Of a stretch of DNA of 7,673 nucleotides, positions 1-4,996 are shown in pieces. The stretch's first letter is position 1. Each line of letters starts with the position of its first letter. Origin of the DNA: Muribaculaceae bacterium (lineage in GTDB: Bacteria; Bacteroidota; Bacteroidia; Bacteroidales; Muribaculaceae); assembly GCA_902836725.1 (NCBI GenBank), contig CADFRV010000113.1:1-7673 (forward strand), read 5' to 3'. Under the pieces are notes generated by a model. The model searched no databases. It worked only from the letters and a program-made list of their open reading frames with translations, and had not been told where the DNA came from. Position numbers and translations under genes: made by a program.

Positions 1-711
1 CGGGTTCCCCCGTCGACGGTACAAGCGCTGGAAAGACTGCGCGCCCGGGGAATCAAACTGTTCATCGCCACCGGACGTCACCACGCCGATCTGAACAACC
101 TCGGCGGGCTCGCATTCGACGGTTACATCACGCTGAACGGCCAGTACTGTTACGACGACCGCGGCGTGATTTACAAGAACTGCATCCGTGCGGAAGATAT
201 CCGAACGACTGTCGACCTGCTCGCCCGCGACCCGTTCGGCTGCCTGTTCATCGAAGAGCACCGGATGTACATCAACCGGATCGACGACAAGGTAAAAATT
301 TCGCAAAAGCTGATCAACTTTGCCGATCCGCCGGTCGTCCCGGCCGAAACCGCACTGCACAACGATATCTACCAACTCATGGCGTTCGTAGGCCCCGAAC
401 AGGAACGCACGCTGATGGATTCGCTCCCGCACTGCGACTCGACGCGCTGGAACCCGTACTTCATCGACGTCGTCCCGGCAGGCGGCAGCAAACGACTCGG
501 GATCGACGCGATGATCCGCGCGCACGGAATCGACCTCGCCGAAACGATGGCTTTCGGGGACGGCCAGAACGATATCGAGATGCTGCGCCACGCAGGAATC
601 GGAGTCGCGATGGGAAATGCGGCGGACGAAGTCAAACGGGCGGCGGACTACGTCACCACCGGCGTCGACCGCGCAGGAATCGCCAAAGCGCTGCGTCATT
701 TCGGACTGTAA
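1..711 (+). CDS. Cof-type HAD-IIB phosphatase (5' partial)
   Basis: This is the C-terminal 236 residues of a Cof/YbiV-type HAD hydrolase; the reading frame is open from base 1, so the start and the catalytic DxDG motif I lie outside the window. Visible motifs, numbered in the fragment: motif II FIATGR (residues 21-26), motif III lysine in GGSK (Lys164), and motif IV GDGQND (186-191) followed by the family-typical GIGVAMGNA stretch. The segment between motifs II and III is long enough to be a type C2 cap, which places it in subfamily IIB. Such enzymes are cytoplasmic Mg-dependent phosphatases acting on sugar phosphates or similar small metabolites; the substrate cannot be told here. Codons end mostly in G or C, more so than in genes to the right. 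It ends at TAA, 15 bases before a strong palindromic terminator. The family assignment is firm; the specific function is unknown. Confidence 0.93.
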   Translation, partial: RVPPSTVQALERLRARGIKLFIATGRHHADLNNLGGLAFDGYITLNGQYCYDDRGVIYKNCIRAEDIRTTVDLLARDPFGCLFIEEHRMYINRIDDKVKISQKLINFADPPVVPAETALHNDIYQLMAFVGPEQERTLMDSLPHCDSTRWNPYFIDVVPAGGSKRLGIDAMIRAHGIDLAETMAFGDGQNDIEMLRHAGIGVAMGNAADEVKRAADYVTTGVDRAGIAKALRHFGL

Positions 712-726
712 ACCCCGCTCGCAAGA

Positions 727-770
727 ACGAAAACGGCCTGTTCCTTTCGAAAGGAACAGGCCGTTTTCGT
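727..770. terminator. Perfect 44-bp palindrome, two-way intrinsic terminator
   Basis: The left arm ACGAAAACGGCCTGTTCC (from 727) and its exact complement (to 770) meet at TTTCGAAA, so all 44 bases are self-complementary; the RNA would fold as a ~20-bp hairpin with a tiny loop. The flanks still pair beyond it if one base is bulged (AAG at 723-725 against CTT at 771-773). A-rich and T-rich outer arms give a T-run on either strand. It sits between the stop of the + strand HAD gene and the - strand stop at 785, so it probably ends transcription from both sides. Its structure is seen directly; its function is inferred. Confidence 0.85.
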
Positions 771-784
771 CTTCGCACCGGAAG

Positions 785-862
785 CTATCGTGCGGATTTG
801 GATTTGAAAACCCACGCATCCGGGAACAGGCCGGACACCTCGTTCTTCATCCGATTCGCCTC
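785..862 (-). pseudogene. Probable C-terminal fragment of a SPOR-domain protein
   Basis: The last ~25 residues of the 785-1318 frame, starting EANRMKNEVSGLFPDAWVF, look like the end of a SPOR repeat. That fold typically shows a helix with EA..-R...-...FPDA followed by a short V/A-rich strand, and Bacteroidales envelope proteins such as amidases often end this way. The codons and base composition match the G+C-rich DNA at 1-711, and the stop at 785 faces the shared palindromic terminator as an intact convergent gene would. The inference is that this is the 3' end of a separate peptidoglycan-binding protein whose upstream part is absent. The similarity is judged by eye from a short stretch, so the family call is tentative. 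Confidence 0.45.
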
Positions 863-1318
863 GGTTTCGGCCGTAGCCCCGAAAAACCTGAGTATCGGAT
901 CTATGAAAATCAGGGTAAGTCCACCGAAAAGCACCGCATGAACAAGACAGAAGGTCATGACGTTATTGACCACGTCGGTGGCTTTGGAGACATTGCGCTG
1001 TCCGAGGAATATGGAGCTGATGGTGGCGCCTCCGGCCGCTATCAGGGTACAGAATGCCATCACAAGATTCATCAGCGGAAGCGTGATGGCCAGTCCGGCT
1101 ATAGCCATAGCCCCCACGCCACGGCCTATGAAAATGCTGTCTACAATGTTGTAGACCGACACCGCCACACTGGCAATGATTGCCGGGATCGAATAGTCCA
1201 GCAGCAGTTTGCCTATAGGCTTGGTGCCGAGCGTCATCGGATCATGGCGCATGGCGGAAGGACGCCGGTCGCCGCTTTCACCTCGCCTGATATCGTCTAT
1301 ATTTTTGGAATCTGTCAT
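785..1318 (-). CDS. Truncated MATE efflux protein fused to a SPOR-like tail
   Basis: The frame encodes 177 residues, whereas MATE exporters have about 450. Residues ~28-152 match the start of a MATE protein: an amphipathic N-terminus with PMTLGTKPIGKLLL, then YNIVDSIFIGRGVGAMAIAG, a hydrophobic segment with PLMNLVMAF, the loop SIFLGQR, another membrane segment, and PILRFFGATAET, where the family usually continues with LPYA and further helices. From residue 153 the chain changes to EANRMKNEVSGLFPDAWVFK and stops at TAG, which is not MATE-like. All later helices are missing, so it cannot be a working Na+/H+-driven drug exporter. The start at 1318 is supported by a -7 promoter element 37 bases upstream; Met23 (PSAMRHDPM) is an alternative start. 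The gene diverges from the HAD gene at 1466. It is either a broken gene or a chimeric join (see findings). Confidence 0.85.
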   Translation of the reverse strand: MTDSKNIDDIRRGESGDRRPSAMRHDPMTLGTKPIGKLLLDYSIPAIIASVAVSVYNIVDSIFIGRGVGAMAIAGLAITLPLMNLVMAFCTLIAAGGATISSIFLGQRNVSKATDVVNNVMTFCLVHAVLFGGLTLIFIDPILRFFGATAETEANRMKNEVSGLFPDAWVFKSKSAR

Positions 1319-1354
1319 ATCTCAATTGCAGTAAAGACAACTCTGAATATTCTG

Positions 1355-1362
1355 CAAATTTA
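1355..1362 (-). promoter_or_regulatory. Bacteroidota -7 promoter element for the MATE gene
   Basis: On the - strand this reads TAAATTTG, an exact fit to the TAnnTTTG consensus of the Bacteroidota primary sigma factor. It predicts a transcript start near 1348 and a leader of about 30 bases before the ATG at 1318. No convincing -33 TTTG lies at the expected distance upstream. Confidence 0.55.
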
Positions 1363-1395
1363 CTGAAAAACGATGGTTCGCTGTGTTAAAAGTTG

Positions 1396-1403
1396 TAACT
1401 TTG
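1396..1403 (+). promoter_or_regulatory. Bacteroidota -7 promoter element for the HAD gene
   Basis: This reads TAACTTTG, matching TAnnTTTG. It predicts a transcript start near 1410 and a leader of about 55 bases ahead of the ATG at 1466. TTCG at 1377-1380 is at best a weak, slightly close -33 element. Together with the opposite-facing element at 1355-1362 it makes this intergenic region a divergent promoter. Confidence 0.55.
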
Positions 1404-1411
1404 TGACCCCT

Positions 1412-1438
1412 TGACGCTAATGGCACTATTGGCGCTAC
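1412..1438 (+). repeat. Three tandem 9-bp imperfect direct repeats in the HAD leader
   Basis: Three abutting 9-base units, TGACGCTAA, TGGCACTAT and TGGCGCTAC, fit TGRCRCTAH. They lie just downstream of the predicted transcript start. The same bases can also fold into a small hairpin, CGCTAAT with ATTGGCG, around a 6-base loop. A binding site for a regulator or a leader structure is possible; no function is established. Confidence 0.5.
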
Positions 1439-1465
1439 AATTAATCGTATAACAACACAACACTG

Positions 1466-2101
1466 ATGATATACAAAGCAGCATTGTTCGACCTCGACGG
1501 GGTACTGATCGACTCCGAGACACTATACACACAGTTCTGGGAAAAAGTGGGACGCGCACATCATTTGCCCTCCCCCACATTCGCCTACGACATAAAAGGA
1601 ACAACACTCAACGACATACTTACCACACATTTCCCCGAGCCGGAAGTGCGGCGCGATGTGGACCGCATGCTGCATGAATTTGAGAACGAGATCGTATATC
1701 CCGTGTTTCCGGGCGCACTGGAATTCGTGGATCTCTTGCGCAGCCGTGGACTTAAAACAGTGATCGTCACCTCAAGCGACGAAAAAAAGATGAACTTCCT
1801 GTTCAGACAACATCCCGATTTCCCCTCACATTTCGATGCCATCGTCACAGCCGCCGACGTGACACATTCCAAGCCGCACCCCGAGCCTTATCTGACCGGA
1901 GTGGCCAAAGCCGGGGCACAGCCAGAAGAATGTATCGTATTTGAAGACTCTTTTCAGGGACTTGAAGCCGGACGCCGCGCCGGATGCAAAGTGATAGGAC
2001 TGGCCACCACCAACCAGGCCGACGATGTGGCGCGCATGTCGGATATGGTTACCCCATCCCTTCACGCGCTCACAGACTTCGTCGACGACCTGCTCAAATA
2101 A
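1466..2101 (+). CDS. HAD-IA phosphatase, beta-phosphoglucomutase-like
   Basis: This is a complete 211-residue cytoplasmic HAD hydrolase, typical in length for the beta-phosphoglucomutase/phosphatase branch. Motif I is FDLDGVLIDS with nucleophile Asp9 and acid-base Asp11. A helical C1 cap occupies about residues 15-80. Motif II is VTSS (101-104), motif III is SKPHPEPY with Lys136, and motif IV is FEDS with Glu160-Asp161 for Mg2+; the following GLEAGRRAGCKVIGL is also standard for the family. All catalytic residues are present, so it should be active on a phosphorylated sugar or similar metabolite, either as phosphatase or mutase; which one cannot be read from the sequence. It is a monocistronic + strand gene, divergent from the MATE fragment and convergent with the calcium ATPase. 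The ATG start follows a -7 promoter element and a ~55-base leader; no Shine-Dalgarno is evident, as is normal in Bacteroidota. Confidence 0.94.
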   Translation: MIYKAALFDLDGVLIDSETLYTQFWEKVGRAHHLPSPTFAYDIKGTTLNDILTTHFPEPEVRRDVDRMLHEFENEIVYPVFPGALEFVDLLRSRGLKTVIVTSSDEKKMNFLFRQHPDFPSHFDAIVTAADVTHSKPHPEPYLTGVAKAGAQPEECIVFEDSFQGLEAGRRAGCKVIGLATTNQADDVARMSDMVTPSLHALTDFVDDLLK

Positions 2102-2120
2102 CCCGCACTCCGGATTATTT
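2096..2120. terminator. Imperfect hairpin over both convergent stop codons
   Basis: AAATAA-C-CCG (2096-2105) pairs with CGG-A-TTATTT (2111-2120) around the loop CACTC, with a single C/A mismatch. The HAD stop (TAA, 2099-2101) and the ATPase stop (2115-2117 on the opposite strand) lie inside the two arms. The A-rich and T-rich outer arms could serve as a two-way terminator. The hairpin is weak in G+C, so the function is only plausible. Confidence 0.4.
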
Positions 2121-4766
2121 CTTGAAAAGCCGCACCAGTTCCCCTACCCAGAGAACCATGGAGGTGGATCCGATTATTATCACCCAGTCGACCAGTTTCA
2201 GAGGCACCACGGTAAAGAACTCTCCCCCGACAGTCACTATCAGTATCTGACCCAACAGGATGACAAGGGCTATAAACTCGAAGCCGGCGCATCCGCGGAA
2301 ATGGAACGCCGAGCGCCCTGTGGCGAATGCACGCGCGTTGAACATGTTCCAGAACTGCATGAACACAAAAATGGTGAAGAACAGCGAGAGCTCATACGGA
2401 TCAAGCCCCTTGTTGGCAGCGAACATAGGCACCTTCCCAATCTCCAGCAGCGAAGTGATATGCGTATGCTCGAGATAATAAAGCAGCGACAGAAGGATCG
2501 CGAAAAACGCAAGCCCGGTGCCGAGAATGAAGCCCCACATCGGACGGTTTATGATAAACGCCGTGCGCGAGCGGGGAGCCTCATGCATGACAGACGGTGA
2601 CGGGGGCAACGACGCGAGAGCCATGGCGGCAAACGTATCCATAATCAGGTTCACCCAAAGCATCTGTGTCACGGTAAGCGGCGACTGCGTCCCCATGAAC
2701 GCCCCGGCAAGCACAATCAGGCATGCCACCACGTTCACTGTCATCTGGAACAGGATGAAACGCCTTATGTTGAGGAACAGCGAGCGCCCCCACATCACCG
2801 CACGCCCTATGGAAGAGAACGAGTTGTCGACAATAGTAATATCCGACGCCTCTTTTGCCACAGACGTGCCGTCGCCCATCGACAGCCCCACATGGGCTGC
2901 TTTGAGCGCGGGTGCGTCGTTGGTACCGTCGCCAGTAACCGCTACAACCTCATTGTTGGCCTGCAGCGCCTCAACCAGGCGCTTCTTGTCCATCGGGCGG
3001 GCACGGGCTATTATTTTCAGATCACCCACTCTTTCGCGGAGCTGACTGTCTGTAAGCTCGGCGAATTCGGTGCCGGTGATTATGTTGCGTTCGCCGTCGG
3101 CAGTGTCGTTCCACAGACCTATCTGACGGCCGATCTCTTTTGCGGTACCGGGGGTGTCGCCGGTTACGATCTTCACCTTTATACCGGCATCTATCACTTC
3201 GCGCACTGCCGCAGGCACATCGGCACGCACCGGATCGGAAATGGCCACAATGCCGAGGAAAGTCAGATCAGCAGCCACTACCTTGCTGTCTTTTATGAGA
3301 GGCTTGTCATCCGTCACCTCCTGCCATGCGAATCCAAGCGTGCGCATGGCCTGGTTCTGGTACTCCAGGAGACGGGCGTCGAGTTCCTCGCGGGTCACTC
3401 CGGCTGTATGGCGGCACATACCGAAAACGATTTCAGGCGCCCCCTTCACATAAAGGATTTTCTTTCCGGTGGCTGACTTCACTATGGTCGCCATATATTT
3501 CCGTTCAGTGGAAAACGGCAGCTCCTCCACAAGGGATGTGCCATTGCGCAAAGCCTGGTAGTCAGCGCCACGCTCCTTAAGCCAGAGCAGAAGCGCACCT
3601 TCGGTAGGATTGCCGAGCACCTGCGGTTTCTCTCCCGACATGTCGAGAAGTGCTGTGGAGTTCACCGCTATACCCTCATACAGCACCTCGTCGGAAGGAT
3701 GGCCGAAGAAATCGGCCTTGTATACCTGCATCTGGTTCTGGGTGAGTGTGCCTGTTTTGTCGGTGCATATTACAGTAGTTGCTCCCATAGTCTCGCACGC
3801 ATGCATCTTACGCACCAGATTGTTGGTCTTAAGCATACGGCGCATGGAGAAAGCGAGCGACAGGGTCACTGCCATCGGCAAGCCCTCCGGCACAGCCACC
3901 ACGATAAGTGTGACAGCTACCATGAGCGTCTGCAGGAAGTATGCGATGAAGCCGATCCAGTCGAAATCCACATTTACGAAATACATTATCACACGCCCTA
4001 CGATGACCAGTGCACCAATTGCATATGAAATCATGGAAATCAATTTCCCGAGCCTGTCAAGCTGCTCGTTGAGCGGCGTCTTCACACTGTCGTCGATCTG
4101 CGCGGCCTCGAACACCTTGCCGTTTTCGGTGCTGTCACCCACGGCAAACACACGCATCAGGCCATGTCCTTCCATTATTTTGGTACCACGCATCACATGG
4201 TCGGAGGGGAATGTGGCATCAGGATCAAACTGTGCTTCATCGGTAGTCTTATGGCACACCGGCTCTCCTGTGAGGGTCGACTCATCCACACTGAGCGACA
4301 CGGCCTCAAGCAGTTCACCGTCGGCAGGGATCTCTTCGCCGGTATTCAGTATCACCAGATCACCCACCACCACATCTTTCTTCGGAATCTGCATGGCGTG
4401 GCCGGAACGTATCACCTGCACAGGCTCGTCGTCGTTGACCTTGTTGAGAAGCTCGAACTCACGGTCGGCCTTCAGCTCGAACACGAATGCCAGACCGGTG
4501 GCAAGCAAAATGGCCATGAAGATACCTACAGGCTCGAAGAATACATTTCCGCCCGAACCGAGTCCCCAGTATTCATAACAGGATATACCGATGGACAGTA
4601 CCCCTGCAATCAGTAATATCAATATCAGGGGATCCTTGAACTTCTCGAGAAAACGCTTGAAAAGCGACTCCTTTGCGGGTGGCGTAAGGATATTGGCACC
4701 ATTTTTCAAACGGCTTTCAGCCACTTCGGCCTCCGTAAGACCGGAATGATGGGGATGTGATGTCAT
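2115..4766 (-). CDS. Calcium-translocating P-type ATPase, PMCA-type (P2B)
   Basis: This is a complete 883-residue inner-membrane pump expected to export Ca2+ from the cytoplasm using ATP. Domains in order: cation ATPase N-terminal segment (~5-60), M1-M2 (~46-98), actuator domain with TLTGEP (164-169), M3-M4 (~242-305) with PEGLP (293-297), phosphorylation site DKTGT (Asp336), nucleotide-binding KGAPE (441-445), TGD (535-537), TGDGTNDAP (611-619), and M5-M10 (~665-880). M5 FQMTVNVVA and M6 WVNLIMDTFAAMALASLPP closely resemble animal PMCA pumps. Ion ligands Glu294, Asn706 and Asp710 fit a single Ca2+ site. The start at 4766 is chosen because the family's N-terminal homology begins right after it and because a promoter lies just upstream; the frame extends 43 codons further (to 4895), but that stretch contains the promoter and is not protein-like. 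No C-terminal calmodulin-binding tail is present. It is a single-gene unit, convergent with the HAD gene. Confidence 0.95.
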   Translation of the reverse strand: MTSHPHHSGLTEAEVAESRLKNGANILTPPAKESLFKRFLEKFKDPLILILLIAGVLSIGISCYEYWGLGSGGNVFFEPVGIFMAILLATGLAFVFELKADREFELLNKVNDDEPVQVIRSGHAMQIPKKDVVVGDLVILNTGEEIPADGELLEAVSLSVDESTLTGEPVCHKTTDEAQFDPDATFPSDHVMRGTKIMEGHGLMRVFAVGDSTENGKVFEAAQIDDSVKTPLNEQLDRLGKLISMISYAIGALVIVGRVIMYFVNVDFDWIGFIAYFLQTLMVAVTLIVVAVPEGLPMAVTLSLAFSMRRMLKTNNLVRKMHACETMGATTVICTDKTGTLTQNQMQVYKADFFGHPSDEVLYEGIAVNSTALLDMSGEKPQVLGNPTEGALLLWLKERGADYQALRNGTSLVEELPFSTERKYMATIVKSATGKKILYVKGAPEIVFGMCRHTAGVTREELDARLLEYQNQAMRTLGFAWQEVTDDKPLIKDSKVVAADLTFLGIVAISDPVRADVPAAVREVIDAGIKVKIVTGDTPGTAKEIGRQIGLWNDTADGERNIITGTEFAELTDSQLRERVGDLKIIARARPMDKKRLVEALQANNEVVAVTGDGTNDAPALKAAHVGLSMGDGTSVAKEASDITIVDNSFSSIGRAVMWGRSLFLNIRRFILFQMTVNVVACLIVLAGAFMGTQSPLTVTQMLWVNLIMDTFAAMALASLPPSPSVMHEAPRSRTAFIINRPMWGFILGTGLAFFAILLSLLYYLEHTHITSLLEIGKVPMFAANKGLDPYELSLFFTIFVFMQFWNMFNARAFATGRSAFHFRGCAGFEFIALVILLGQILIVTVGGEFFTVVPLKLVDWVIIIGSTSMVLWVGELVRLFKK

Positions 4767-4797
4767 ACTTTCGTTTGCAATCTTTGTTACAGAGCTG

Positions 4798-4805
4798 CAA
4801 AGATA
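4798..4805 (-). promoter_or_regulatory. -7 promoter element of the calcium ATPase
   Basis: On the - strand this reads TATCTTTG, an exact match to TAnnTTTG, followed by CA as in many Bacteroidota promoters. It predicts a transcript start near 4791, about 25 bases before the ATG at 4766. This placement decides the start codon: the longer in-frame version beginning at 4895 would have to be transcribed from further upstream. The -33 element is not clear. Confidence 0.65.
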
Positions 4806-4877
4806 CGAATAATTGTGCAATTTACGGTATTTTAGCGAATAACGACCATGACTTACTGGAATACCAATTGTTTTAGT

Positions 4878-4885
4878 TACTTTTG
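4878..4885 (+). promoter_or_regulatory. Possible + strand -7 element in the 4767-4996 gap
   Basis: TACTTTTG matches TAnnTTTG on the + strand, and an ATG follows at 4897. However, the frame from there soon runs antisense into the transglutaminase gene and is not recognisable as a protein. The element may be fortuitous in an A/T-rich spacer. Nothing else was found in this 230-base gap apart from the ATPase promoter; no convincing terminator for the gene ending at 4997 could be drawn. Confidence 0.2.
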
Positions 4886-4996
4886 TCGCATCCAAATGCT
4901 ACCGATAGAGGAGAAAGAATCGTTACTCGAAATGTTGGGCATTATAATCTTGATGTTTTTATTTTATTTACCGATCAGATTATTTCCACCGGTTAC

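Noticed and set aside
617..1366. Long + strand frame of 249 codons across the terminator and MATE region
   Set aside because: It is antisense to the recognisable MATE fragment and overlaps the HAD gene end; its product is rich in Arg/His and has no family features.
3610..4578. 322-codon + strand frame opposite the ATPase
   Set aside because: The Ser/Thr-rich product is the antisense shadow of a well-conserved pump gene.
4767..4895. 43-codon N-terminal extension of the calcium ATPase
   Set aside because: It contains the -7 promoter element and is not like the family's N-terminus; the start at 4766 fits better.
4900..4996. Terminator for the transglutaminase-like gene
   Set aside because: Only a 7-bp stem (ATAATCT with AGATTAT) with a ~25-base loop or a 4-bp stem could be drawn; neither is convincing.
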